A stretch of DNA of 64,000 nucleotides from Agrococcus carbonis (lineage in GTDB: Bacteria; Actinomycetota; Actinomycetes; Actinomycetales; Microbacteriaceae): assembly GCF_900104705.1 (NCBI RefSeq), contig NZ_LT629734.1:1798001-1862000 (forward strand), read 5' to 3'. The notes below the pieces were generated by a model. The model was not told the origin of the DNA. It saw only the letters and a list, made by a program, of their open reading frames with translations, and ran no database searches. Positions 43,454-51,723 of this stretch are shown here, in pieces. The position numbers were made by a program, and so were the translations under genes. Each line of letters opens with the position of its first letter. Position 1 is the first letter of the stretch.

Positions 43454-44581
43454 ATGACCTCGATCACCGCAACGAGCGCCACGCTCGGCGCCGTGCGCAC
43501 CACCACCCCCGCATCCGCCCGCTCCGAGGAGGATCGCCGCGCCGACTTCCGGGTCGTCGCCAAGGCGGTGCGCGACGCGGGCCTCCTCGAGCGGACGGTC
43601 GGCTTCTACAGCTGGCTGCTCGTCGGCCTCGGGGTCGCGCTCGTCGCGCTGCTCGCGGGCTCCGTGCTGCTCGGTGACAGCTGGTTCCAGCTGCTCATCG
43701 CCGCGGGGCTCGGCGTCGTGCTCACGCAGATCGCCTTCATCGCCCACGAGGCCTCGCACCGCCAGGTGCTGCGCTCCGGGCCCGCGAACGACCGGCTCGG
43801 CCGCATCCTCGCCGCCGGCGTCGTCGGCATCAGCCACCAGTGGTGGATGACGAAGCACTCGCGCCACCACGCCAACCCCAACCAGATCGGCCGCGACCCG
43901 GACATCGAGGTCGACACCATCTCGTTCCTGCCCTCCGACGCCAAGCGTGCCCGGGGCATCCAGCGCTGGATCACCCGCCGCCAGGGCTGGCTGTTCTTCC
44001 CGCTGCTGACCTTCGAGGGCCTCAACCTGCACGTGCGCTCGGTCGCGACGCTGCTCGAGCGACGCCCCGTGGTGGGCCGCTGGCTCGAGCTCGGCATGAT
44101 CGCCGCGCGCTTCGCCGTGCTCATCGCGTTCCTCCTGCTCGTGATGCCGCCGTGGATGGCGCTCGCGTTCCTCGGCGTGCAGCTCGCCGTGTTCGGCGTC
44201 GGCATGGGCGCGTCGTTCGCGCCCAACCACAAGGGCATGCCCACCGTCAGCCGTGACGCCAAGCTCGACTTCTTCAGCAAGCAGGTGCGCACGTCGCGCA
44301 ACATCCGCGGATGGGGCATGAGCGCGCTCATGGGCGGCCTGAACTACCAGGTCGAGCACCACCTCTTCCCCAACATGGCGCGCCCGCACCTCCGGGCGGC
44401 GAGCGACATCGTGCGCCTCCACTGCGCGACCCACGGCATCCCCTACACCGAGACCGGCATGGTCGGCGCCTACGCATCCGTCGTCCGCTACCTCAACCGC
44501 GTCGGCCTCGCCGCCCGCGACCCGTTCGAGTGCCCGATGCTGTCGGCGCGCCGCATCGAGGCGACCGAGCGGCGCGGATGA
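43454..44581 (+). CDS. Membrane fatty acid desaturase
   Basis: A 375-residue di-iron desaturase that introduces a double bond in acyl chains. The three His boxes are HEASH (98-102), HSRHH (135-139) and HHLFP from residue 302; four helices lie around them. The overall layout matches DesA3-type acyl-CoA or acyl-lipid desaturases. ATG at 43454 has GAAGGGA upstream. Its TGA overlaps the ATG of a PlsC-like acyltransferase. The doubled inverted repeat upstream indicates tight lipid-responsive control. Confidence 0.88.
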   Translation: MTSITATSATLGAVRTTTPASARSEEDRRADFRVVAKAVRDAGLLERTVGFYSWLLVGLGVALVALLAGSVLLGDSWFQLLIAAGLGVVLTQIAFIAHEASHRQVLRSGPANDRLGRILAAGVVGISHQWWMTKHSRHHANPNQIGRDPDIEVDTISFLPSDAKRARGIQRWITRRQGWLFFPLLTFEGLNLHVRSVATLLERRPVVGRWLELGMIAARFAVLIAFLLLVMPPWMALAFLGVQLAVFGVGMGASFAPNHKGMPTVSRDAKLDFFSKQVRTSRNIRGWGMSALMGGLNYQVEHHLFPNMARPHLRAASDIVRLHCATHGIPYTETGMVGAYASVVRYLNRVGLAARDPFECPMLSARRIEATERRG

Positions 44582-45258
44582 CCGGGGGACGGATGCGCGG
44601 GGCGCGCTCGAGCGCGGCGCGGACGCCTCGTAGGCGCATGCCGCTCCGGCACGCGATCGCGCAGCTGCATTGGGCGGTGAGCCCGTGGCGGCTCGTGCGC
44701 GAGTCGCCCGCCCACGACGGGCCGCGCCTGCTGATCGGCGCCCCGCACACCTCCAACCGCGACTTCGTGCTCATGCTCGCGATCGCGTGGGATGCGCGGC
44801 TCCCGGTGCGCTGGCTCGGCAAGCGCGAACTCTTCCGCGGGCCGCTCGGCGGGCTCATGCTGCGGCTCGGCGGCATCCCCGTCGACCGCGACGACCCGGC
44901 GGGGCTCGTCGACCGCGTCGCCGAGCTCGCGCGCACCGACCCGCACGCGGCGATCGTCGTGACGCCCGACGGCACGCGCAGCTCGCGCCAGTGGCGCAGC
45001 GGCTTCTACCGGATCGCGCTCGAAGCGGGCGTGCCCGTCACGCTCGGCTGGGTCGACTCGGTCACCGGCACGACGGGGCTCGGGCCGACGATCGCGCTCA
45101 CGGGGGATGTGCCCGCCGACATGGACCGCATCCGCGCCTTCTACGCCGACAAGCGCGGCATCATCCCCGAGCGCACCACCGAGCCGCGGCTCGCCGACGA
45201 GGCGGGCCTCAGCGAGCGCCTGGCCGCTGAGCGCGGCGGGGGAGCGGCCCTCCGCTGA
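44578..45258 (+). CDS. PlsC-like 1-acylglycerol-3-phosphate acyltransferase family protein
   Basis: A 226-residue acyltransferase. HTSNRD (57-62) is the HX4D catalytic motif and VTPDGTRSSRQWRSGFYRIAL carries the second conserved block with the G-T-R. The first 25 residues are Arg-rich. Coupling to the desaturase by ATGA suggests that it places desaturated acyl groups into phospholipid. A close alternative is a lysophospholipid acyltransferase of the same family. The stop lies within a run of 15-bp repeats. Confidence 0.8.
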   Translation: MTGGRMRGARSSAARTPRRRMPLRHAIAQLHWAVSPWRLVRESPAHDGPRLLIGAPHTSNRDFVLMLAIAWDARLPVRWLGKRELFRGPLGGLMLRLGGIPVDRDDPAGLVDRVAELARTDPHAAIVVTPDGTRSSRQWRSGFYRIALEAGVPVTLGWVDSVTGTTGLGPTIALTGDVPADMDRIRAFYADKRGIIPERTTEPRLADEAGLSERLAAERGGGAALR

Positions 45259-45345
45259 TCGGCCCTGCGCTGATCGGCCCTGCGCTGATCGGCCCTGCGC
45301 TGCGTTGATCGGCCCTGCCCTGCGCTGACCGGCCGTGCGCTGAGC
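45254..45345. repeat. 15-bp tandem repeat across a stop codon
   Basis: GCTGATCGGCCCTGC occurs perfectly at 45254, 45269 and 45284, then in degenerate form to about 45345. The first unit contains the acyltransferase TGA. Related GACCGGCCCTGCG sequence follows the M23 peptidase gene at 49933. Confidence 0.9.
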
Positions 45346-45413
45346 GCTGCTGCACCGCTGGCGCCGCGCCGCACGCCCTGGCGCGACGGCGCGTGCGATG
45401 CCACCATGAGGCC

Positions 45414-45872
45414 ATGACCGACATGCAGGGACGCGACGAGCCGGTGCACGAGATCAGCCCGGAGGAGTGCCGCAAGCTGCTCTCCGCCTTCGAGTTCGGG
45501 CGCATCGCGTTCCGCGTCGGCGACGTGCTCGAGGTGTTCCCCATCAACTACCACGCGTCCGGGAACGAGATCACGTTCCGCACCGCGCCCGGCACGAAGC
45601 TCGCCGGCGTCCTGCTCGCCGACGACGTCGTCTTCGAGATCGACAACATCGGCGTCAAGGAGGCGTGGAGCGTCATCGGCCACGGCAAGGCGCGCCGGCT
45701 CGAGTCGAGCGACGAGGTCGAGGCCGCCTCGAGGCTGCCCATCCACCCGCTCGTGCCGACGGTCAAGCGCGAGTACGTGCGCATCGACCTCTCCCGGGTC
45801 TCCGGCCGCCGCTTCCACCGCTGGCCCGAGCCGGACGCCGACAACGAGCCGCTCGTCGACTCGAGCGACTGA
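45414..45872 (+). CDS. Pyridoxamine 5'-phosphate oxidase-family protein
   Basis: A 152-residue split beta-barrel flavoprotein. SFEFGRIAF and LEVFPINYHA, then GTKLAGVLLADDVVFEIDNI and GWSVIGHGKARRLES-like strands, match small PPOX proteins that bind FMN, F420 or haem. It is not the vitamin B6 enzyme, which is longer. CACCAT lies 6 nt before the ATG, consistent with a leaderless start. The substrate is unknown. Confidence 0.75.
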   Translation: MTDMQGRDEPVHEISPEECRKLLSAFEFGRIAFRVGDVLEVFPINYHASGNEITFRTAPGTKLAGVLLADDVVFEIDNIGVKEAWSVIGHGKARRLESSDEVEAASRLPIHPLVPTVKREYVRIDLSRVSGRRFHRWPEPDADNEPLVDSSD

Positions 45873-45950
45873 GCGCCGCGGAATGGCGGCTGCGCTGCGC
45901 GCGTTCTCCGTCGTGACACGACGCAGAGCACACGCAGCCAGAGGAGACGC

Positions 45951-46631
45951 ATGACGCAGCCGGCCGCATCGGGCGCCAGCACGGTCGAGGCGAGCGCCGC
46001 GACCCAGACGATCGCCATCCTCGGCGCCGGCAAGATCGGCACCGTGCTGGCGAAGCACGCGCTCGCCGCCGGGCACCGCACGCTCATCGCGGGCTCGGGC
46101 AGCGCGGCCCGCATCCGCCTCATCGTGGAGTACCTCGCGCCGGGCGCTGAGGCGATGGTGTCGGCGGATGCGGCTGCCGCGGCCGACGTCGTCATCCTCG
46201 CCCTGCCGCTCGGGCAGTACGAGCGGCTGCCGGTGGAGCAGCTGCGCGGCAAGCTCGTGATCGACGCGATGAACTACTGGTGGGAGACCGACGGCATCCG
46301 CGACGAGTTCACCGACCCGGATCGCCCGACCAGCACGATCGTGCAGGAGTTCCTGGCGGAGTCGCGCGTCGTGAAGGCCTTCAACCACATGGGCTACCAC
46401 GACCTCGCCGACTGGCCGCGGCCGGCCGGGCACCCGCAGCGCCGCGCGATCGCCGTCGCGGGCGACGACCCGGCCGATGTCGCGGAGGTCGCCGGGATCG
46501 TCGACGGCTTCGGCTTCGACCCCGTCGTGCTGCCGACGCTCGCCGACGGCCTGCACCTGCAGCCGGGCTGGCCGGCCTTCGGCGCGAACGAGGACGCCGC
46601 GACGCTGCGCGAGCTCATCGCGACCGCCTGA
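45951..46631 (+). CDS. NADP-binding oxidoreductase, F420:NADP reductase-like
   Basis: A 226-residue Rossmann protein. [18 protein letters not shown] (about residues 21-38) is the dinucleotide loop, and [16 protein letters not shown] and [17 protein letters not shown] are typical of NpdG-like reductases. [12 protein letters not shown] lies at the expected third strand. The ATG at 45951 has GAGGAGA. Some members reduce F420, others are azoreductase-like; the preceding PPOX-fold gene would suit a flavin or F420 context. Confidence 0.7.
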   Translation: MTQPAASGASTVEASAATQTIAILGAGKIGTVLAKHALAAGHRTLIAGSGSAARIRLIVEYLAPGAEAMVSADAAAAADVVILALPLGQYERLPVEQLRGKLVIDAMNYWWETDGIRDEFTDPDRPTSTIVQEFLAESRVVKAFNHMGYHDLADWPRPAGHPQRRAIAVAGDDPADVAEVAGIVDGFGFDPVVLPTLADGLHLQPGWPAFGANEDAATLRELIATA

Positions 46632-46673
46632 GAGCGGCGCGCCGGCGTCATCCCGAGGCGCCGCCGCGCTGCA

Positions 46674-47693
46674 TCAGCGCGCCGCTCGGGCCCGCCGGCG
46701 CACCAGCGGCTCGACCTCGGCCAGCTCGGCCGCGGTCGCCATGCGGTAGGCGCCGGCCGGCTCCGCCTCGACGGCGCGGCGACCCTGCCCGCGCGTGCGC
46801 ACGAGCGACGCGACGACCGACGCTGCGATGATCGCCGCGACGACCGCGAGCGAGACGGGCGTCGGGATGTAGAGGACGTCGAGGAGCGCCATCTTCGCTC
46901 CCACCCACAGCAGCACGACCGCGAGCCCGACCTTGAGGTAGACGAAGCGGTGCATGAGGTCGGCGAGCAGGAAGTACATCGCGCGCAGGCCCAGGATCGC
47001 GAAGGCGTTCGCGGTGAACACGATGAAGGGCTCGGCGGTGACCGCGAAGATCGCCGGGATGGAGTCGACCGCGAAGATGATGTCGGTCACCTCGACGAGC
47101 ACGAGCACCGCGAGCAGCGGGGTCGCCATCACGACGCCCGCCCGGCGCACGAGGAACCGCTGGCCGTAGTACGCGTCCGTCGTCGGCACGAGGCGCCGGA
47201 ACAGCCGCAGCGTGCGCGAGCGCTCCGGATGCGGGTGCTCGTGGCGCGTGCGGAGCATCTGGATGCCCGTGAGGATCAGGAACGCGGCGAAGACGTAGAG
47301 GATCCACGAGTAGCGCTCGATGAGCGCCGCGCCGGCGGCGATGAAGATGCCGCGGAAGACGAGCGCACCGAGCACGCCCAGGAACAGCACGCGGTGCTGG
47401 AGCTCGCGCGGCACGGCGAACGAGGCGAAGATGATCGCCCACACGAAGACGTTGTCGACGGCGAGCGACTTCTCGATGAGGTAGCCGGCGAAGTACTGCT
47501 GGCCGTACTCGGCGCCCCAGACGCTCCAGACGACGAGGCCGAAGCCGACGCCGACGCCGACCCACGCCACTGACCACGCGAGCGCTTCTCGCACGCCGAT
47601 CACGTGCGCGCGGCGGTGGGCGAAGAGGTCGATCGCGAGCATCGCGAGGATGATCGCGAGGACGGCGAGCCAGGCGGCGAGGGGAGCACCCAT
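46674..47693 (-). CDS. TerC/Alx-family membrane protein under a Mn riboswitch
   Basis: A 339-residue TerC-family protein with about eight helices. EKSLAVDNVFVWAIIFASF (near residue 74) and VEVTDIIFAVDSIPAIFAVT carry the acidic DN and DS motifs; the C-terminus is a basic and acidic tail. Alx/MntP-like proteins export manganese. The 5' leader is a yybP-ykoY aptamer whose 3' side overlaps an anti-Shine-Dalgarno, so translation should rise with Mn2+. The ATG at 47693 has GGAGG at 5 nt. This differs from the TerC gene at 20522, which has no such leader. Confidence 0.88.
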   Translation of the reverse strand: MGAPLAAWLAVLAIILAMLAIDLFAHRRAHVIGVREALAWSVAWVGVGVGFGLVVWSVWGAEYGQQYFAGYLIEKSLAVDNVFVWAIIFASFAVPRELQHRVLFLGVLGALVFRGIFIAAGAALIERYSWILYVFAAFLILTGIQMLRTRHEHPHPERSRTLRLFRRLVPTTDAYYGQRFLVRRAGVVMATPLLAVLVLVEVTDIIFAVDSIPAIFAVTAEPFIVFTANAFAILGLRAMYFLLADLMHRFVYLKVGLAVVLLWVGAKMALLDVLYIPTPVSLAVVAAIIAASVVASLVRTRGQGRRAVEAEPAGAYRMATAAELAEVEPLVRRRARAAR

Positions 47694-47698
47694 GCGTT

Positions 47699-47819
47699 CC
47701 TCCAGTCGGCGGTGCAACTGGAGGTCTCGACCGGGGGCCGCCTGTCGGCGGTCCCGCATCCGCCGGAGCCCGATGGCGGGCACGGAGTGACGACGGATGC
47801 CGGGGGACTACTCCCCTCC
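47699..47819 (-). promoter_or_regulatory. yybP-ykoY manganese riboswitch
   Basis: Read on the minus strand, P1 is GGAGG (47819-47815) with CCTCC (47724-47720), followed inside by GGGGAGTAG, GTCGTCA and GAGACC, the core of the yybP-ykoY aptamer. The 3' strand of P1 also forms CCTCCAGT (47724-47717), which pairs perfectly with ACTGGAGG (47706-47699), the ribosome site of the TerC gene. Mn2+-stabilised P1 would therefore free the ribosome site. Fits a translational ON switch. Confidence 0.9.
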
Positions 47820-47882
47820 GCATCCCACGATACGAGTGGGCGGCTGCGGTCGTCAAAGGAAACGTGCGACCGGGGGCACGAG

Positions 47883-47910
47883 GAAGCCCCCGGCGGTGAC
47901 CGGGGGCTTC
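47883..47910 (-). terminator. Terminator hairpin after tRNA-Phe
   Basis: GAAGCCCCCGG and CCGGGGGCTTC form an 11-bp perfect stem with a 6-nt loop, directly downstream of tRNA-Phe. Confidence 0.75.
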
Positions 47911-47912
47911 AC

Positions 47913-47988
47913 TGGTGGCTCCGACGGGCGTCGATCCCGTGACCTCACGATTTTCAGTCGTGCGCTCTACCAACTGAGCTACAGAGCC
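47913..47988 (-). tRNA. tRNA-Phe (GAA)
   Basis: A 73-nt tRNA (47916-47988) with acceptor GGCTCTG paired to CGGAGCC, anticodon loop CTGAAAA with GAA at 47955-47953, and discriminator A. CCA is encoded at 47915-47913. Confidence 0.95.
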
Positions 47989-48016
47989 TCGGACTCTCGT
48001 CCGCTCCTTGCAGAAA

Positions 48017-48037
48017 GCCCTCTCGCTGTGAGAGGGC
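48017..48037 (-). terminator. Hairpin with T-run after tRNA-Asp
   Basis: GCCCTCTC and GAGAGGGC form an 8-bp stem with a 5-nt loop, followed on the minus strand by TTTCTG, the best U-tract of the window. Confidence 0.65.
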
Positions 48038-48046
48038 CCGCCGCAA

Positions 48047-48124
48047 TGGCGACCCTGACGGGACTTGAACCCGCGACCTCCGCCGTGACAGGGCGGCGCG
48101 CTAACCAGACTGCGCTACAGGGCC
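48047..48124 (-). tRNA. tRNA-Asp (GTC)
   Basis: A tRNA (48050-48124) with acceptor GGCCCTG paired to CAGGGTC, anticodon GTC in CTGTCAC and TTCAAGT in the T loop. The discriminator is G at 48050 and CCA is encoded at 48049-48047. Confidence 0.95.
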
Positions 48125-48180
48125 TTACTGGCAGTACCCATCGTACAGAACCCGATCGCACGAACCGAATCCGAAGAGAG

Positions 48181-48253
48181 TGACCCCAACGGGATTCGAA
48201 CCCGTGCTGCCGCCGTGAAAGGGCGGTGTCCTAGGCCGCTAAACGATGGGGCC
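48181..48253 (-). tRNA. tRNA-Glu (TTC)
   Basis: A 73-nt tRNA with acceptor GGCCCCA paired to TGGGGTC, anticodon TTC in CTTTCAC and TTCGAAT in the T loop. CCA is not encoded. It is the first of a Glu-Asp-Phe group; a -10-like TAACGT lies at 48290-48285. Confidence 0.95.
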
Positions 48254-48284
48254 GTGTGCCGAAGCACGCGACTACCGAGGAGAC

Positions 48285-48290
48285 ACGTTA
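48285..48290 (-). promoter_or_regulatory. Candidate -10 element for the tRNA cluster
   Basis: TAACGT on the minus strand lies 31 nt before the 5' end of tRNA-Glu. The 271-bp region to the M23 gene shows no other feature apart from a -10-like TAGCGT at 48432-48437 on the plus strand. Confidence 0.4.
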
Positions 48291-48524
48291 CAGGGCGGTC
48301 GCGCCTCCGTGCAAATCGGCTGCGCCGGACCGGCGCGTTGCCCTCGCTCAGGGCTGGCGCAAGGCCACCGAGGGCGACACGCCCGCCTCAGCCTTCCGCA
48401 AGCAAACCTTCTAGTCGAGCATGAATGTTGCTAGCGTTGCTCCGATTGTGCCGCGCCCGGCGGGAGCTGAGGCTGCGGCGATGCACGATGACGCGGCAGA
48501 CCCATGCCGCAAGACGGGGAGACC

Positions 48525-49919
48525 ATGGCGAAGCCCGAGCGGCAGGCGGACCTCGAGCGACGGCGCGCCCGCTGGCGCGGCCTCCGCTTCGCCGCCTCCG
48601 CGACTGCGGCGATCGCCGCGCTCGTCGCCACGCTCGTCGTGCCCGTGGTTCCCGAAGCGCAGGCGGTCGACGAGTACGGCTTCCCGACCTGGGCGGAGGT
48701 CGAGGCGGCGCGCAGCGACGTCAACGCCAAGGACCGCCAGATCTCCGAGATCCGCGGGCTCATCTCGCGGCTCGAGAACGAGGCCGCCGCCGCCGAGGCC
48801 CTCTCGCAGCAGCGGGCCGCCGAGGCCATCGAGGCGCAGCGCGTCTACGACGAGGCCGTGGCCGTCGCCGAGCGCCTGCAGGAGCAGGCCGACGAGGCCA
48901 GCGCGCGCGCCGAGGAGTCGCAGACCGCGGCCGGCCAGCTCGCGGCGCAGCTCGCGCGCACCGGCGGCACGGGCGACATGAGCGCCGAGCTCTTCGCCAA
49001 CCCGGGCTCCGCCGACACGTGGCTCTACCGGCTCGGGATGATGGACCGCGTCGCCGGCACCGCCGACTCGCTCTACCAGCAGGCCCAGCAGGATGCGAAC
49101 ACCGCGCAGGCGCTGCAGGATCAGGCGACCGTCGCGCGCGACGCGCTCCACGAGCTGAAGGTCGCGGCCGACGAGGCGCTCGTCGCCGCGCAGCAGGCCG
49201 CCGAGGCGGCGCAGGCCGCCGTCGTCGCGCAGCAGGAGCACAAGGTCGAGCTCGAGGCGCAGCTCGCGGTGCTCGTCGAGAACCGGCGCGCGACCGAGGA
49301 GGACTACCAGGCGGGCCAGGCTCACCGCCGCTGGCTCGCCGAGCAGGAGCGGCTGCGCCGCGAGCGCGAGGCCCGCGAGCGCGAGGAGGCCCGTCAGCGC
49401 TGGCTCGCCGAGCAGCGCCGTCTCGCCGAGGAGGCCGCGCGGAACGCGTCGCAGAACAACGGCTCGAGCAGCGGCGGCGGGTCCGTGCCCGTGACGCCGC
49501 CCGCGAGCTCGGGCTGGGTCACCCCGCACTACGGCCGCTTCACCTCGGGCTACGGCTGGCGCAACGACCCCGTCGGGCTGCTCGGCCGCAAGCTGCACGC
49601 GGGCGTCGACATCGTCGGCGGCTGCTTCTCGCCGATCTACGCCGCGGCGGCCGGCACGGTCGCACTGCGCGGCTACGACATCTACGGGGCGAACATCCTC
49701 TACATCCGCCACGCCGGCGGCGTCCAGACCGAGTACGCCCACATGGCGTATCCGGCGACCGTCTACCCGGGCCAGCGCGTGAGCGCCGGCCAGGTCGTCG
49801 GCTACGAGGGCAGCACGGGCCACTCGACCGGCTGCCACCTGCACTTCCAGGTGCGAGTGAACGGCTCGCTCGTGAACCCGGAGCCGTTCCTCGCCGCGCG
49901 AGGCGTGCGCCTGCGCTGA
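48525..49919 (+). CDS. Secreted M23 peptidase with coiled-coil domain
   Basis: A 464-residue murein-hydrolase-type protein. A signal peptide spans about 20-47, ending in VVPEAQA. Residues 60-300 are a long Ala/Glu/Gln-rich coiled coil like that of RipC, NlpC-linked and EnvC proteins, and the M23 domain lies at about 340-460 with the zinc ligands in LHAGVD and HLHF. It could cleave peptidoglycan cross-bridges or activate another hydrolase. ATG at 48525 with GGGGAGA upstream was preferred to one 7 codons earlier, which lacks a ribosome site. Confidence 0.85.
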   Translation: MAKPERQADLERRRARWRGLRFAASATAAIAALVATLVVPVVPEAQAVDEYGFPTWAEVEAARSDVNAKDRQISEIRGLISRLENEAAAAEALSQQRAAEAIEAQRVYDEAVAVAERLQEQADEASARAEESQTAAGQLAAQLARTGGTGDMSAELFANPGSADTWLYRLGMMDRVAGTADSLYQQAQQDANTAQALQDQATVARDALHELKVAADEALVAAQQAAEAAQAAVVAQQEHKVELEAQLAVLVENRRATEEDYQAGQAHRRWLAEQERLRREREAREREEARQRWLAEQRRLAEEAARNASQNNGSSSGGGSVPVTPPASSGWVTPHYGRFTSGYGWRNDPVGLLGRKLHAGVDIVGGCFSPIYAAAAGTVALRGYDIYGANILYIRHAGGVQTEYAHMAYPATVYPGQRVSAGQVVGYEGSTGHSTGCHLHFQVRVNGSLVNPEPFLAARGVRLR

Positions 49920-49979
49920 CCGGCCCGGCGCGGACCGGCCCTGCGCGCCCGACGCGCGCTGACGCATCCGCCGCAGCAC

Positions 49980-50020
49980 GACGAAGCGGGGCGCGCCCGA
50001 AGGCGCGCCCCGCTCTCGTC
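49980..50020. terminator. Bidirectional terminator between M23 gene and ppa
   Basis: AGCGGGGCGCGCC (49985-49997) and its exact complement (50002-50014) enclose a CGAA loop; GACGA and TCGTC extend the stem. It separates convergent genes. Confidence 0.8.
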
Positions 50021-50028
50021 AGCTGAGG

Positions 50029-50574
50029 TCAGTCGGTGACGTCGCGGCCACCCTCGGGCTTCTCGACGCTCTCGCCGGTCTCGTCGCCGTGCGCGGCGTC
50101 GAACGCCTCGAAGCCGGCGCGCACGGTCGCCTCGGCCGCGGCCGCGCCCTCCCAGCCGCCGATCTTGGCCCACTTGCCGGGCTCGAGGTCCTTGTAGTGC
50201 ACGAAGAAGTGCTCGATCTCGTTGCGCACCTGCTGCGGCACGTCGTCGATGTCCTGGATGTGGGCCCAGCGCGGGTCCTTCTCGAGCACGCAGACGACCT
50301 TCGTGTCGATGCCGCCGTCGTCCTCCATGTTGAGCTGGCCGACCGGGCGCACCTTGACGAAGACGCCAGGGGGCACCGGGTACTCGAGCAGCACGAGCGC
50401 GTCGACGGGGTCGCCGTCGAGGCCCAGGGTGCCCTCGAAGAAGCCGTAGTCGGTCGGGTAGACGAAGGTCGTGAACAGCACGCGGTCGAGGTAGACGCGG
50501 CCCGTCTCGTGGTCGACCTCGTACTTGTTGCGGCTCCCCTTCGGGATCTCGATGACGACGTCGTAGGCGGCCAA
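50029..50574 (-). CDS. ppa: Inorganic pyrophosphatase
   Basis: A 181-residue cytoplasmic family I pyrophosphatase that hydrolyses PPi. [22 protein letters not shown] opens the fold; [25 protein letters not shown] holds the Asp ligand triad. A TTG at 50574, with AAGGAG 6 nt upstream, gives the family N-terminus [11 protein letters not shown]; an ATG 12 codons earlier lies right at the -10. The C-terminal 30 residues are an acidic tail. It diverges from tilS over a symmetric promoter. Confidence 0.9.
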   Translation of the reverse strand: MAAYDVVIEIPKGSRNKYEVDHETGRVYLDRVLFTTFVYPTDYGFFEGTLGLDGDPVDALVLLEYPVPPGVFVKVRPVGQLNMEDDGGIDTKVVCVLEKDPRWAHIQDIDDVPQQVRNEIEHFFVHYKDLEPGKWAKIGGWEGAAAAEATVRAGFEAFDAAHGDETGESVEKPEGGRDVTD

Positions 50575-50609
50575 GAGCGGCTCCTTCTCGTGGGGGTGCG
50601 GAATCGGCA

Positions 50610-50617
50610 TAAGGTTA
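50610..50617. promoter_or_regulatory. Symmetric bidirectional -10 (ppa/tilS)
   Basis: TAAGGTTA contains TAAGGT on the plus strand (50610-50615) and TAACCT on the minus strand (50617-50612). The plus -10 is 6 nt before the tilS ATG (leaderless); the minus -10 gives ppa a leader of about 30 nt. The two hexamers share four bases. Confidence 0.7.
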
Positions 50618-50621
50618 CTTC

Positions 50622-51614
50622 ATGCCCGAAAGCGACCGCCGTCCGCGGCTGACGCCCGCCGTCGCCGACGTGCGTCGGGCCGTGCGCGAGGCGACCGCCG
50701 ACCTGCCGGAGGGATCGCTCGTGCTCGTCGCGCTCTCGGGCGGACCGGACTCGCTCGCGCTCGCCGCGGCGACCGCGTTCGAGGCCCCGCGCGCGGGCCA
50801 TCGCGCCGGCGCCGTGATCGTCGACCACGGGCTGCAGCCCGACAGCGCCGAGATCGCCGAGCGCGCGGCAGAGCAGGCGCGGATGCTGGGGCTCGACCCC
50901 GTGCGCGTCGTGCGCGTGCAGGTCTCGGGCGAGGGCAGCCCCGAGGCGGCCGCGCGCCAGGCGCGCTACGCGGCGCTGCTGCAGGTGCGCAAGGAGCTCG
51001 GCGCCGCTGCGGTGCTGCTGGGCCACACGCTCGACGACCAGGCCGAGACGGTGCTCATCGGCCTCGCACGCGGTTCGGGCGCCGAGAGCCTGTGGGGCAT
51101 GCATCCGCGCATCGGCTTCCTCCGCCGGCCGCTGCTGCAGGTGCGCCGTGCGACGACCCACGCCGCGTGCGTCGACGCGGGCCTCGAGGCGTGGCGCGAC
51201 CCCCACAACGACGACGACCGCTTCCTGCGCGTGCGCGTGCGCCACCGGGTGCTGCCGATGCTCGACGAGGTCCTCGGCGGCGGCGTCGCGCAGGCCCTCA
51301 CCCGCACGGCCGACACCCTGCGCGAGGACGCCGAGGCGCTCGCCCACTTCGCGCAGGAGCAGATCGGCGACCTCGTCGAGCACGCCGAGGGCGGCCTCTC
51401 GCTCGACGCGGGGGCGCTCGCGGCCAACCCGCCGGCGCTGCGCCAGCGCATCATCCGGCTGGCCGTGCAGAGCGAGTTCCACACGGCGCTCTCGCGCCAG
51501 CAGACCCTCGAGGTCTCGCGGCTCGTCACCGACTGGCACGGCCAGGGGCCGATCCACCTGCCGGGCATCCGGGTGACGCGGGAGGGCCGTCGGCTCGTCT
51601 TCGTCGCGGCCTGA
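50622..51614 (+). CDS. tilS: tRNA(Ile)-lysidine synthetase TilS
   Basis: A 330-residue enzyme that converts C34 of tRNA-Ile(CAU) to lysidine so that it reads AUA. The ATP pyrophosphatase loop is SGGPDS (39-44); VDHGLQPDS, LGHTLDDQAETVL and GFLRRPLLQVRR are the other TilS motifs. It lacks the long C-terminal domains of E. coli TilS, as in other actinobacteria. It begins the tilS-hpt-ftsH-fol cluster. Confidence 0.9.
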   Translation: MPESDRRPRLTPAVADVRRAVREATADLPEGSLVLVALSGGPDSLALAAATAFEAPRAGHRAGAVIVDHGLQPDSAEIAERAAEQARMLGLDPVRVVRVQVSGEGSPEAAARQARYAALLQVRKELGAAAVLLGHTLDDQAETVLIGLARGSGAESLWGMHPRIGFLRRPLLQVRRATTHAACVDAGLEAWRDPHNDDDRFLRVRVRHRVLPMLDEVLGGGVAQALTRTADTLREDAEALAHFAQEQIGDLVEHAEGGLSLDAGALAANPPALRQRIIRLAVQSEFHTALSRQQTLEVSRLVTDWHGQGPIHLPGIRVTREGRRLVFVAA

Positions 51615-51723
51615 GCGCCCGGCCGACGCGACCGCATCGCTTGCCGAGCGCATCCGCGTGACCGACGGGCGCAGCCGGACATCTCAGGGTGCACGAGCAT
51701 CCGCAGCGCCCGAGAGGAACCCC

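Noticed and set aside
48254..48524. Search for a c-di-AMP (ydaO) riboswitch before the M23 peptidase
   Set aside because: The 271-bp region lacks the conserved aptamer segments; only a -10-like TAGCGT is visible.
50575..50610. ATG at 50610 as the ppa start
   Set aside because: It lies on the -10 element itself and adds 12 residues not seen in the family, while TTG at 50574 has AAGGAG at ideal spacing.
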